From NCBI RefSeq assembly GCF_948472415.1, contig NZ_OX419519.1:620001-684000 (forward strand): a DNA stretch of 64,000 nucleotides. The letters are read 5' to 3'. Source of the DNA: Kitasatospora fiedleri (GTDB lineage Bacteria; Actinomycetota; Actinomycetes; Streptomycetales; Streptomycetaceae). A model generated the notes under the pieces. It had not been told where the DNA came from, made no database searches, and saw nothing but the letters and a program-made list of their open reading frames with translations. Positions 26,600 through 35,159 of the stretch are shown in pieces (position 1 is the first letter of the stretch; every line of letters begins with the position of its first letter). The translations under genes and the position numbers were made by a program.

Positions 26600-28003
26600 G
26601 TGACGACACTCGGCACCGTTTCCGCCGGAGGGTTCGTCCCGCCGTCGCGCGAGGGGCGTCCCGTACGGCGGGTGGCCGTGGTGGGTGCGGGGGTGGCGGG
26701 GCTGAGCGCGGCGTACGCGCTGGCGCGGGCCGGGGCCGCGGTCGAGCTGTTCGAGGCGGCGGACCGGCTCGGCGGGCACGCGCACACCCAGCGGATCACG
26801 GCGGCGGACGGCCGGGAGTTGGCGCTGGACACCGGATTCCTGGTGCACAACACCCGGACGTATCCGGAACTGGTGGGCCTGTTCGACGAGTTGGGCGTGC
26901 GGACGCAGGACAGCGACATGAGCATGTCGGTGCACTGCGAGGGCTGCGGCCTGGAGTACGCGGGGGCCCGCGGCCTCTCGGGGCTGCTGGCCACCCCGGG
27001 CAACCTGGTCCGGGGCCGGTACCTGCGGATGCTCGGCGAGGTGCCGCGCTTCCACCGCCTGGCCCGCCAGCTGCTGGCCGCGCCGGAGCCGGCCGACCCG
27101 GAGCCGGGCGCCGGCGCTGACGGGGCGGACACGGACGGGGCGGACGCGGCCGACCCGAGCCTGCGGGCGTTCCTGGCCCGGCACGGCTTCTCGCCGTACT
27201 TCACGCAGCACTTCATCACGCCGCTGGTCTCCGCGGTGTGGTCCTGCGCGCCCGACCTGGCCGGGGACTACCCGGCCCGCTACCTGTTCGCGTTCCTGGC
27301 CAACCACGGCCTGCTGAGCGTCACCGGCTCGCCGACCTGGCGCACCGTGGTCGGCGGCTCGGCCACGTACGTGGAGCGGATCGCCGCGCACCTCACCGCG
27401 CACTCCGGCACCGTGCACCGCTCGGCGCCGGTGCGCGCGGTGCGGCGGCACCCGGACGGCGTCACGGTGGCCACCGAGGACGGGCGGTGGACCCGGGCGG
27501 ACGCCGTGGTGGTGGCCGTCCACCCCGACCAGGCGCTGCGGCTGCTCGCCGACCCGACGCCCGCCGAGCGGGAGGTGCTGGGCGCGTTCGCGTACTCCCG
27601 CAACCCGACGGTGCTGCACCGGGACGCCTCGGTGCTGCCCCGGGCCGCCTGGGCGCGCGCCTCCTGGAACTACCGGATGCCGGACTGCGACGCGCCCTCC
27701 GACCGGGTCCGGGTCAGCTACCACCTGAACCGGCTGCTGCGGCTGGGCGGCGCGGAGGACTACCTGGTCACCCTGAACGAGGACGACCGGCAGCCGGTCC
27801 CCGAGCCGCTGGTGGTCTCCCGCACCGTGTACGAGCACCCCGTGTACACCGCCCGCACGGTCGCCGCCCAGCGCCGACTGCCCGAACTGGCCGGTCCCCG
27901 CACCACGTTCGCCGGGGCGTACCACGGCTGGGGGTTCCACGAGGACGGCTGCCGCTCCGGCCTGGCCGCCGCCCGCCACCTGCTCGCGACGGTCGCGCCG
28001 TGA
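26600..28003 (+). CDS. FAD-dependent amine-oxidase-like oxidoreductase (Rv0449c type)
   Basis: A 467-residue flavoprotein. It has the dinucleotide motif VVGAGVAGLSAAYALARAG, then ELFEAADRLGGHAHT, a FAD-contact loop DTGFLVHNTRTYP, and the C-terminal GAYHGWGFHEDG motif seen in this subfamily. A loop at about residues 165-190 is Ala/Asp/Gly-rich. In many bacteria this enzyme is encoded with DUF1365, a cyclopropane-synthase-like methyltransferase and DUF1295, as here. It probably oxidises or desaturates a phospholipid-bound fatty acid, as proposed for furan-fatty-acid pathways. GTG at 26600 follows GGGAGGA. Its stop overlaps the next gene as GTGA. Confidence 0.9.
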   Translation: MTTLGTVSAGGFVPPSREGRPVRRVAVVGAGVAGLSAAYALARAGAAVELFEAADRLGGHAHTQRITAADGRELALDTGFLVHNTRTYPELVGLFDELGVRTQDSDMSMSVHCEGCGLEYAGARGLSGLLATPGNLVRGRYLRMLGEVPRFHRLARQLLAAPEPADPEPGAGADGADTDGADAADPSLRAFLARHGFSPYFTQHFITPLVSAVWSCAPDLAGDYPARYLFAFLANHGLLSVTGSPTWRTVVGGSATYVERIAAHLTAHSGTVHRSAPVRAVRRHPDGVTVATEDGRWTRADAVVVAVHPDQALRLLADPTPAEREVLGAFAYSRNPTVLHRDASVLPRAAWARASWNYRMPDCDAPSDRVRVSYHLNRLLRLGGAEDYLVTLNEDDRQPVPEPLVVSRTVYEHPVYTARTVAAQRRLPELAGPRTTFAGAYHGWGFHEDGCRSGLAAARHLLATVAP

Positions 28004-28985
28004 GTGCCGTGCGCGCGGCGGGTGCCGCGGGTGCGCCGGGCGCCGCGCCGCCCGTGCCGCGCGTGCTGCCCGGCCCGTGGGGCGCGGTGCTGTACGAGAC
28101 CCGCACCACGCACGTCCGGGCCGAGCCGCGCCGGGTGTTCCGCCACCGCGGCTACCTGTGGCTGGTCGACCTCGACCACCTGCCCCGGCTGCCCCGGGCG
28201 CTGCGCCCGCTGGCCCGCTTCCTGCCCCGCGACCACGCCCTCGCGCCCGGCTCCGGCTCCGACCCCGCGAGCATCCGGGAGGACCTGGCCCGCGAACTGG
28301 CCGCGCACGGCCTGCGCCCGGCCGGGCGGGTGCTGATGCTGACCCAGGCCCGCTCGTTGGGGTACGTGTTCAACCCGCTGACGGTGTACTGGTGCCGGGA
28401 CGCGGCGGGCGCGCCGCTGTGCACCGTCGCCGAGGTGCACAACACCTACGGCGAGCGGCACCGCTACCTGCTGTTCCCGGACGGGGCCGGGCACGCGCGG
28501 ACGGCGAAGGAGTTCTACGTCTCGCCGTTCCTGCCGGTCGACGGCCACTACCGGATGCTGCTGCCGGAGCCGGACGCCCGGCTGCACCTGACCGTGCGAC
28601 TGGAGCTGCCGGGCGGGCGGGCGTTCACCGCCACGGTGGCCGGCACCGGCCGCCCGGCGGGCCCGGCCGCGCTGCTGCGGGCGGTGCTGCGGCACCCGTT
28701 CGCGACCTTCGTCGTCAGTTTGCGCATCCGCTCCCAGGGCATCCGCCTGTGGCTGCGCGGCCTGCCCGTCCACCCGCGCCCGCGCCCGGGGTCGAGCCCG
28801 AGGCCGCCGCCGGCCCGTGCCCCCGCCCGGAGGCCGACCCGGGAGCCGGGTCCACCGCCGGTCCCTGCCCCCACGGGCGGCCGGAACCCGGCCCCCGCAC
28901 CGGCCCGGAGACCGCCGCCGCCCGTCCCCTCCCCCGCACCCGCCACCGTTCCCGTTCCCGTTCCGGAGAGGCACCCCGTCGATGA
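28000..28985 (+). CDS. DUF1365 protein (Rv0448c type), single frameshift near the end
   Basis: A protein of about 328 residues. The conserved DUF1365 part (residues 20-250) shows LYETRTTHVRAEPRRVFRHRGYLWL, YVFNPLTVYWC, EVHNTYGERHRYLL and KEFYVSPFLPVDGHYRM, ending with FATFVVSLRIRSQGIRLWLRGL. The biochemical function is unknown, but it always sits with the methyltransferase of this operon. The frame stays open into the next gene unless one G is restored in the run 28788-28791. Then a Pro/Arg-rich tail ends at 28985, overlapping the next ATG as ATGA. GTG at 28000 overlaps the previous stop. Confidence 0.85.
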
Positions 28986-30244
28986 CCACCACCGTCCCCT
29001 TCCCGACCGCCGTCGACCCGCTGCGCTGGCCGGACGTCGCCCGGGTGCCGCACGCCCCGCTGCGGGCCGCGGCGGCCGGGCGGCTGCTGCGCCGGGCGGC
29101 GGCCCGCCGCGGCCTGCGGGTCGAACTCCCCGGCGGGCGACCGCTGCTGGCCGGCCCGCCGCAGGCCCCGGTGCTGCGGCTGCACCGCCCGGAGGCGTTC
29201 CTGCACCGGGTCGGCGCGGGCGGCCTGATCGGCTTCGGCGAGTCCTACCAGGCGGGCGACTGGGACAGTCCGGACCTGGCCCGCCTGCTGACCGCGCTGG
29301 CCGCCCGCCCCGAGACCCTGGTGCCGCCCGGCACCGGGTGGCTGCGCCGGCTGTACGTGCGGCGGCCCCCGGCGGCGGAGCTGTCCACGGCCGCCAACGC
29401 CCGGCGCAACATCCACCGGCACTACGACCTGTCGAACGAGCTGTTCGGGCTGTTCCTCGACCCGACCATGTCGTACTCCTCGGCGGTGTTCTCCGCCCCC
29501 TCCCCCGCCACCCGCTGGGCGGACCTGGTCCCGGCCCAGCACCGCAAGATCGACCGGCTGCTCGACCTGGCCGCCGTCGGCCCCGGCACCCGGCTGCTGG
29601 AGATCGGCACCGGCTGGGGCGAACTCGCCCTGCGCGCCGCCGCCCGGGGCGCCCGGGTGGTCACCCTCACGCTCTCCGCGGAACAGCTCGCGCTGGCCCG
29701 CCGCCGGATCGCCGACGCCGGGCAGTCCGAGCGGGTCGAGGTCCGGCTCTGCGACTACCGCGAGGCCCGGGGTGAGTTCGACGCGATCGTCAGTTGCGAG
29801 ATGATCGAGGCCGTCGGACGCCCGTTCTGGCCCGCCTACTTCGGCGCGCTGGACCGGCTGCTCGCCCCCGGCGGCCGGGTCGCCCTGCAGGCCATCACCA
29901 TGCCGCACGCCCGGATGCTGGCCAGCAGCAGCACGTACACCTGGATTCTCAAGTACGTGTTCCCCGGCGGGCAGATCCCCTCGCTGCGGGCGATCGCGGA
30001 CACCGCCGCCGCGCACACCCGGCTGCGGGTGGACAGCGCGGACGCGTACGGGCCGCACTACGCCGAGACGCTGCGACTGTGGCGGGAGCGGTTCACCGCC
30101 CGGGCCGGGGAGGTCGCGGAGCTGGGCTTCGACGAGGTGTTCCGCCGGATGTGGGAGCTGTACCTGGCGTACTCGGAGGCCGGGTTCCGCACCGGCTACC
30201 TGAACGTCCACCAGGTGCTGCTGAGCCGGGACGGCCTGCGGTGA
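28982..30244 (+). CDS. Cyclopropane-fatty-acid-synthase-like methyltransferase (UfaA1 type)
   Basis: A 420-residue SAM-dependent enzyme that methylates the double bond of phospholipid-bound unsaturated fatty acids. The N-terminal domain contains GLIGFGESYQAGDWDSPDL. The catalytic domain has NIHRHYDLSNELFGLFLDPTM, SYSSAVF, SAM motif I LLEIGTGWGELALRAA (near residue 205), CEMIEAVG and the C-terminal FRTGYLNVHQVLL. The M. tuberculosis homologue Rv0447c (UfaA1) is linked to 10-methylstearic acid formation, so methylene-type or 10-methyl products are both possible. It is coupled to both neighbours by 4-bp overlaps. Confidence 0.92.
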   Translation: MTTTVPFPTAVDPLRWPDVARVPHAPLRAAAAGRLLRRAAARRGLRVELPGGRPLLAGPPQAPVLRLHRPEAFLHRVGAGGLIGFGESYQAGDWDSPDLARLLTALAARPETLVPPGTGWLRRLYVRRPPAAELSTAANARRNIHRHYDLSNELFGLFLDPTMSYSSAVFSAPSPATRWADLVPAQHRKIDRLLDLAAVGPGTRLLEIGTGWGELALRAAARGARVVTLTLSAEQLALARRRIADAGQSERVEVRLCDYREARGEFDAIVSCEMIEAVGRPFWPAYFGALDRLLAPGGRVALQAITMPHARMLASSSTYTWILKYVFPGGQIPSLRAIADTAAAHTRLRVDSADAYGPHYAETLRLWRERFTARAGEVAELGFDEVFRRMWELYLAYSEAGFRTGYLNVHQVLLSRDGLR

Positions 30245-31062
30245 ACGCCGCCGCGTTCGGTGTCGGCGCGGCCTGCACCGCCGGCGCGGCCCTCGCCGTG
30301 ATGCTGCTTGCGTTCGCGGTCGGGGTCCGCACCGGCCGTCACCGGGGCGTCGACGTGGCCTGGGGCCTGGCGTTCACCGCCGTCGCGCTGACCGGCTACG
30401 GGCTGTCCGCCGGGTACGGCGACGGCGGGCGGCGGGCGCTGGCCACCGTCCTGGTGGCGGTCTGGGGCCTGCGGCTGGCGGCCCACCTGTGGTGGCGGGC
30501 CCGCGGCCTGCCCGAGGACCCGCGCTACGCCCGGATGCTGTCCCGCGCCCCGGAGGGCCCGGCCCGCACCCGGTACGCGCTGCGGACCGTCTACCTGCTC
30601 CAGGCCGTCCTGGTCTGGTTCGTCTCGCTGCCGGTGCTGGCCGCCCAGTACCTGCCCGACCCGCTCGGGCCGACCGCCTGGGCGGGCGCGGCCCTGTGGG
30701 CGGTCGGCCTGTTCTTCGAGGCGGTCGGCGACGCCCAGTTGGCCCGCTTCAAGGCCGATCCGGCCCACCGCGGCCGGGTGATGGACCGGGGGCTGTGGCG
30801 CTACACCCGGCACCCCAACTACTTCGGCGACGCCTGCGTCTGGTGGGGCCTGTTCCTGCTGGTGGCGCACGCGCCGATCGGCTGGGCCTTCGTCGCGAGC
30901 CCGCTGCTGATGACGTGGCTGCTGGCCTTCGGCAGCGGCAAGCCCATGCTGGAGAAGCACCTCTCCTCCGGCGAACGCCCCGGCTGGGCCGAGTACACCG
31001 CGCGGACCAGTTCCTTCTTCCCGCTCCCGCCGCGCCGCCGCTCCCCGCGGACGGGCGGCTGA
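30241..31062 (+). CDS. DUF1295 membrane protein (Rv0446c type)
   Basis: A 273-residue membrane protein of the steroid 5-alpha-reductase/isoprenylcysteine methyltransferase-like superfamily, with about six hydrophobic segments. Signatures are HRGVDVAWGLAFTAVAL near the N-terminus, GLWRYTRHPNYFGDACVWWGLF (split RHPNYFG core motif) and LEKHLSSGERPGWAEYTARTS at the end. It is the last gene of the five-gene lipid operon. Related proteins act on the same methylated fatty acids, probably as NAD(P)H-dependent reductase or desaturase partners. GTG at 30241 overlaps the methyltransferase stop. Confidence 0.88.
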   Translation: MNAAAFGVGAACTAGAALAVMLLAFAVGVRTGRHRGVDVAWGLAFTAVALTGYGLSAGYGDGGRRALATVLVAVWGLRLAAHLWWRARGLPEDPRYARMLSRAPEGPARTRYALRTVYLLQAVLVWFVSLPVLAAQYLPDPLGPTAWAGAALWAVGLFFEAVGDAQLARFKADPAHRGRVMDRGLWRYTRHPNYFGDACVWWGLFLLVAHAPIGWAFVASPLLMTWLLAFGSGKPMLEKHLSSGERPGWAEYTARTSSFFPLPPRRRSPRTGG

Positions 31063-31101
31063 GGCCCGGGCCCGGCCACCGCCGGCCCCCACGACCGCCG
31101 C

Positions 31102-31545
31102 TCAGGCCCGGCCGTGCGGGTCGGCGGTGGCGTCCGGGTAGCCCGCCGCCTGCATCACCGCCTCGGCCACCAGCCGGGCCTGTTCGGGCGTCAGGCCCTC
31201 GATCGCGTGGCGCAGCGGGCCGGTCCGGACCCCGGCCAGGCCGGCGGCGACGGTGAGGACGGCCTTGGCGGGCTCGCCGAGGCCGTCCCGGGCGGAGGCG
31301 CGTCCGGCCTGCCGGGGCCGGCCGAGGCGGTCCATCGCGTGGCGGAAGTCCACGGCGGCGGACGGGCCGTCCGGGCCGTCGGAGGTCGGTACGAAGCCGT
31401 TGCGGACCAGCCAGTCGCGGACCTCCGCGACCTGGAAGGCCAGCCGGACGGCCGCCTGCACCGGCGGCTGCCCGGACGCGCCGCGCAGCACCAGTGCGTA
31501 CAGCCGGGCCCGGTCCTCGTCCCGGAACGGCACCTCGGTCGGCAT
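31102..31545 (-). CDS. Hypothetical protein between the lipid operon and anti-sigma gene
   Basis: A 147-residue soluble protein I do not recognise. It is mostly helical, with DEDRARLYALVLRGASG, AFQVAEVRDWLVRNGFVPTS, and a C-terminal helix GLTPEQARLVAEAVMQAAGY. It has no signal peptide, membrane segment or metal motif. The start at 31545 is supported by GGGAGGGGAG with a 6-nt spacer. It is convergent with the lipid operon and lies downstream of the anti-sigma gene, so it may be the third gene of the sigK transcript (119-bp gap). Confidence 0.5.
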   Translation of the reverse strand: MPTEVPFRDEDRARLYALVLRGASGQPPVQAAVRLAFQVAEVRDWLVRNGFVPTSDGPDGPSAAVDFRHAMDRLGRPRQAGRASARDGLGEPAKAVLTVAAGLAGVRTGPLRHAIEGLTPEQARLVAEAVMQAAGYPDATADPHGRA

Positions 31546-31663
31546 CGCGCTCTCCCCTCCCCCGCGGGGGTCCACCCCGTTCCCCCCTGCGGAACCTACC
31601 CGCGGGAGCGCCCGGTTCCCCCTCGACCCGCCCGGCCGGAGCCGGGCGGGTGCCCGGGCCGGT

Positions 31664-32428
31664 TCAGCTGAACGGCAGCAGCAGGACCGGGGCGGCGGTC
31701 GGGTGCGGGGAGCCGCCGGCCGGTTCGAGGGTGACGCCGACCCCGGCCGCGCCGTTCAGGGCCCCGCTGAGCAGCAGGGTGCCGTCGCCGGTGGGGAGCA
31801 GGCCGGCCGGGCGCATGGTGCCGGCGTCGTCGTACCAGAGCTGGTAGGTGCGGCCGGGGCCCGGGTCGGGCAGGCCGGCGGCGAGGAAGCCGGCCCGGTC
31901 GCGGGCGGCCGACCAGACCACGGTGGCCGTGCCGCCGTCGGTGGCGGTGGTCGCGGTGCGGGCGTCCGGTGCGGTGAGCAGCGCGGTGACGGACTCCTGC
32001 TGCCGGGTGAGCGCGGTGACCCGGTCGCGGGCCCGTTCGGCCTCGCGGTGCTGCTGGACGGCGAGGCCGCCCGCGCCGACGGCCAGGGCGAGGCAGGCGG
32101 CGAGCGCCAGCTTCGGGGCGCGGCGGGCGAACCGGGCCCGCGGCGGGGCCGGGCGGGCGACGCGCGGCGCCTCCTGCCGGACGCCCGGCAGCGCGGCCAT
32201 CACCCGGGACTTCAGCTCCGGGGGCGGGGCCGCGGCCTCGGCCGCCCCGAGCCGGGCCAGGGTGGCGGCGAACTCGGCCGTCTCCTGGGCGCACGACGGG
32301 CAGTGGTCGAGGTGGCGCTCGAAGGCATCGTTCTCCTCGGGACTCAGCGCGTGCGCGGCGTACGCGCCGGTCAGGGTGTGCGGGTCGGGGGCGTGCCGGT
32401 CGCGGGTGCGCGGGTCGGTGGTGTTCAC
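31664..32428 (-). CDS. rskA: Zinc anti-sigma factor, RskA type
   Basis: A 254-residue membrane anti-sigma factor that sequesters the ECF sigma factor encoded just upstream. The cytosolic ZAS domain has the H39-x3-C43-x2-C46 motif (RHLDHCPSC). One transmembrane helix (KLALAACLALAVGAGG, about residues 106-124) leads to an external RskA_C domain with TYQLWYDDAGTMRPAGLLP and GVGVTLEPAGGSPHPT. In the homologous system the membrane part is cleaved to release the sigma factor. GTG at 32428 overlaps the sigma stop as GTGA. It is close to the M. tuberculosis Rv0444c arrangement. The inducing signal is unknown. Confidence 0.9.
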   Translation of the reverse strand: MNTTDPRTRDRHAPDPHTLTGAYAAHALSPEENDAFERHLDHCPSCAQETAEFAATLARLGAAEAAAPPPELKSRVMAALPGVRQEAPRVARPAPPRARFARRAPKLALAACLALAVGAGGLAVQQHREAERARDRVTALTRQQESVTALLTAPDARTATTATDGGTATVVWSAARDRAGFLAAGLPDPGPGRTYQLWYDDAGTMRPAGLLPTGDGTLLLSGALNGAAGVGVTLEPAGGSPHPTAAPVLLLPFS

Positions 32429-33012
32429 GCGCCCACCCCCAGGCAGTCGCGCATCCGGATCAGGGCGTCGCGCATCCGGGTCTTGACGGTGCCGAGCGGC
32501 GCGCCGAGCACCTGGGCGACCTCGGGGTAGCTGTAGCCGCGGTAGTAGGCCAGGGTGAGCGACTCGCGCTGGAGTTCGGTCAGGGTGCGCAGGCAGCGCC
32601 GCACCTGTTCGCGCTCCAGCCGTCCCTCGACCTGTTCGGCGACCTCGTCGTAGGGCGAGCCGCCGTGCGAGGCCGCCGCGGCCTTCCGGTCGCGGTCGGC
32701 GGCGGCCTGCGCGGAGCGGACCCGGTCGACGGCCCGCCGGTGCGCGATGGTCAGCACCCAGGACAGCACCTCGCCGCGGTCGGCCTGGTAGCGGGCGGCG
32801 GTGCGCCACACCTCCAGCAGGACCTCCTGGGCGACCTCCTCGGACTGCGCGACGTCCCGCACCACCCGCCGCACCAGCCCGAACACCGGGCCGGAGACGG
32901 CGTCGTAGAGCGCGGCGAACGCCTCCTGGTCGCCCCGCACCACCCGGGCCAGCAACTCCCGCAGTTCCGGTCCCGGCCGCCGTGGCGGGGCCAGTGACAC
33001 GACGTGGCTCAC
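32425..33012 (-). CDS. sigK: ECF sigma factor, SigK type (ECF19)
   Basis: A 195-residue alternative sigma factor. Region 2 includes FAALYDAVSGPVFGLVRRVV and EEVAQEVLLEVWRTAARYQ, then EVLSWVLTIAHRRAVDRVR; region 4 has LTELQRESLTLAYYRGYSYPEVAQVLGAPLGTVKTRMRDAL (seen in consecutive stretches). The Tyr-rich YYRGYSYPEVA element is typical of SigK. GTG at 33012 follows GGGGTGGGC. The gene order sigK-rskA facing a fatty-acid operon, and three matching promoter sites nearby, point to autoregulation and control of the lipid genes. Confidence 0.92.
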   Translation of the reverse strand: MSHVVSLAPPRRPGPELRELLARVVRGDQEAFAALYDAVSGPVFGLVRRVVRDVAQSEEVAQEVLLEVWRTAARYQADRGEVLSWVLTIAHRRAVDRVRSAQAAADRDRKAAAASHGGSPYDEVAEQVEGRLEREQVRRCLRTLTELQRESLTLAYYRGYSYPEVAQVLGAPLGTVKTRMRDALIRMRDCLGVGA

Positions 33013-33119
33013 CTGCCCACCCCGCCCATGACGTTCCTGCGCTGCACCACCGGCACGGGGGCCTCCCTACGGCGGCCGGAACCCCCGACCGCGACGACTC
33101 GACAACACGACTCACCCGC

Positions 33120-33147
33120 TCTTCGTCACGGCCCGCCGTCCGGATTG
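33120..33147 (-). promoter_or_regulatory. SigK-type promoter before sigK
   Basis: On the minus strand CAATCC (33147-33142), exactly 16 nt, then CGAAGA (33125-33120). The -35 is identical to the site before the FAD oxidoreductase; the -10 keeps CGAA. It lies about 108 nt upstream of the sigK GTG and would make sigK autoregulated. Confidence 0.55.
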
Positions 33148-33199
33148 CCCCGGACCCGGGCAGTTGTGCGGGTCCTGTCGCCGAGGCCCCCGGCCCGCC

Positions 33200-33604
33200 C
33201 TACGCGGCCCGCAGCCGGGCGATCAGGCCGTCGACGTCGAGGTGCTCGTGCTCGTGGCCGGTCGGGACGAGCGCGTAGCACTCCAGCAGAAAGCCGGTGA
33301 CGACCTCCGCCGGGATGTTGACCACCGCCGCCCCCGTGCCGCCGTGCAGTGTGATCAGCACCTCGCCGTCGGCGCCGGGCCGGACGGTGACGTCGCCGTG
33401 CCCGGCGGGCGCGAGACGGCCCTCGTTGAGCAGGTCGCGCCCGAACACCCATTCCACCGCGTCGATCCGGCCGACCGGTGGGAACACCAGCCGGACGGCG
33501 TACGGAACCGAGGAGTCGAAGTGCAGCCCGGCCTCCACCGCCAGGTCCGGGTGCGGGCTGTGCGGAAGCGTGACGGCGGTGGACCAGCAGGTGGCGACGG
33601 CCAT
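33200..33604 (-). CDS. SsgA-like protein (SALP)
   Basis: A 134-residue member of the SsgA/SsgB family, found only in sporulating actinomycetes, which steers septum site choice, peptidoglycan maturation and autolysis during sporulation. Family-typical parts are the opening strands ATCWSTAVTLP, DSSVPYAVRLVF, EWVFGRDLLNEGR, and a helical end ETGFLL-like (TGFLLECYALVPTGHEHEHLDVDGLI, seen in two stretches). The ATG at 33604 has GGAAGGAAGG 9 or more nt upstream. Which SALP subgroup (SsgC-SsgG) it belongs to needs alignment. It is the best taxonomic marker in the window. Confidence 0.85.
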   Translation of the reverse strand: MAVATCWSTAVTLPHSPHPDLAVEAGLHFDSSVPYAVRLVFPPVGRIDAVEWVFGRDLLNEGRLAPAGHGDVTVRPGADGEVLITLHGGTGAAVVNIPAEVVTGFLLECYALVPTGHEHEHLDVDGLIARLRAA

Positions 33605-33905
33605 GCGGTGCGGCCTTCCTTCCAGATGGCGACGGCGAACGGTGCCGAAAGCTGACGGCATGGCCCCGACTACCCACCCGACCCGGAGATGCGTCGATCC
33701 ACGCAGAACCTTCACCGATGCCCTCCGGTCACCACACGAACGGCCGAATCCGCGGTGCCGGTGGGGCGTGCGGGAGCAGGTGCCGGACCTCCCGTTCCCG
33801 TTTGGCGCGCGGCGTGCTGTCAGCGGTGGGCGCTAGCTTCGGGCGACAGCCCGGGTCCGCCTGTCGGGTGGGCGGGCCCGTCGTCCCCGGAGCTCTGGAG
33901 CAGGT
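33605..33905. other. Divergent intergenic region, SALP and AlkC-like genes
   Basis: About 300 bp with no gene I can support. A TAGCTT hexamer at 33834-33839, 72 bp before the AlkC-like start, is a possible -10. No clear -35, operator or hairpin is seen. Confidence 0.4.
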
Positions 33906-35075
33906 GTGCCGACCGCCGATGAACTGATCAGTGCCGAGACCGTCCGCGAGTTGGCGGCCGTCCTGGGGGCCGCGGCCCCGCGCGCGTCCGGGTGGCGGGG
34001 GGTGGCGGGCTGTGCGGCGGGGTTGGGCGGGCTGGGGCTGAGCGACCGGGCGCGGCTGGTGGGGGGTGCGGTGGTCGCGGAGGCGGGCGGCGGGTACCGG
34101 GAGGTGGCGGGGGCGGTGCGGGCCGCGCTGGGGCGGCCGGAGTTGACGGGGTGGATGGTGTGGCCGGTGTCGGAGGCGGTGGCCACCGCCGCGACGGCCT
34201 CCGGCGAGCCGGGTGACTTCGCCGACGGACTGGAGCTGCTGGCAGCGCTGACGCCCCGGTTGACCTCGGAGTTCGCGCTGCGCGCCTTCCTGAACGCCGA
34301 CCTGCCGCGCACCCTGGCCGCCGCGCTGGCCTGGACGTCCTCGCCGGACCCGGCGGTGCGCCGGCTGGCCTGCGAGGGGACCAGGGCGCGGCTGCCGTGG
34401 GCCCGGCGGGTCCCGGCGCTGACGGCCGGTCCGGGGGTGACCGTCCCGGTCCTGGACGCGCTGTACCGGGACGCGGACGCGAGCGTGCGCCGTTCGGTGG
34501 CCAACCACCTCAACGACCTGTCCCGACTCGATCCGGCGCTGGCCGCCGCGACGGCGGCCCGCTGGGCGGCGGCGCCCGCACCGAGCACGCCGGGCGTGGT
34601 GCGGCACGCGATGCGCACGCTGGTGAAGGAGGGCGATCCGGCGGCGCTGGCGCTGGTGGGTTTCCACGGCGGGCGGGCGGACGTCGAGGTGGTCGGCCCG
34701 GTGCTGGAGCGGGCCGAGGTCCCGGTGGGCGGCGCGCTGGCGTTCACGGCGCGGGTCGCCAACGTCTCGGACGCGCCGGTCTCGCTGGTGATCGACTACG
34801 TGGTGCACCACCGGAAGGCGAACGGCCGCACCACTCCGAAGGTGTTCAAGCTGGCCCGCCGCACCCTGGCGCCGGGGGCCGGCGCCGAGCTGGCCCGGGT
34901 CCACTCCTTCCGCCCGATCAGCACCCGGGTCTACCACCCGGGCGGGCACGCGGTGCAGTTGCAGGTGAACGGGCACCGTTTCGACCCGGCGCCGTTCACC
35001 CTGCTCCCGGCCGAGGAGCGCTCCCCGCGCGCGCCGGAGGGCCGAACGGGCGACTTCCCGTCCGGAACCGCGTAA
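33906..35075 (+). CDS. AlkC-like DNA alkylation repair protein
   Basis: A 389-residue protein of HEAT-like repeats followed by an Ig-like beta domain. The repeat part contains SEFALRAFLNADLPRTLAAALAW, SPDPAVRRLACEGTRARLPWA, and the AlkC hallmark ASVRRSVANHLNDLSRLDP. The C-terminal 110 residues (GALAFTARVANVSDAPVSLVIDYVVHH and KVFKLARRTLAPG) match the Ig-like extension known from AlkC enzymes, which excise 3-methyladenine and 1-methyladenine lesions. GTG at 33906 has GGAG 5 nt upstream. It stands directly before formaldehyde-detoxification genes, a plausible alkylation and aldehyde stress grouping (inference). Confidence 0.85.
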   Translation: MPTADELISAETVRELAAVLGAAAPRASGWRGVAGCAAGLGGLGLSDRARLVGGAVVAEAGGGYREVAGAVRAALGRPELTGWMVWPVSEAVATAATASGEPGDFADGLELLAALTPRLTSEFALRAFLNADLPRTLAAALAWTSSPDPAVRRLACEGTRARLPWARRVPALTAGPGVTVPVLDALYRDADASVRRSVANHLNDLSRLDPALAAATAARWAAAPAPSTPGVVRHAMRTLVKEGDPAALALVGFHGGRADVEVVGPVLERAEVPVGGALAFTARVANVSDAPVSLVIDYVVHHRKANGRTTPKVFKLARRTLAPGAGAELARVHSFRPISTRVYHPGGHAVQLQVNGHRFDPAPFTLLPAEERSPRAPEGRTGDFPSGTA

Positions 35076-35159
35076 GTTCGCTGCTGGGCGACGGCGCCCG
35101 CGCCGAACGAACCGGGTGCCGTCGCGGACCGAGTGCCGAGCAGAGGACGGGTACGGAAG

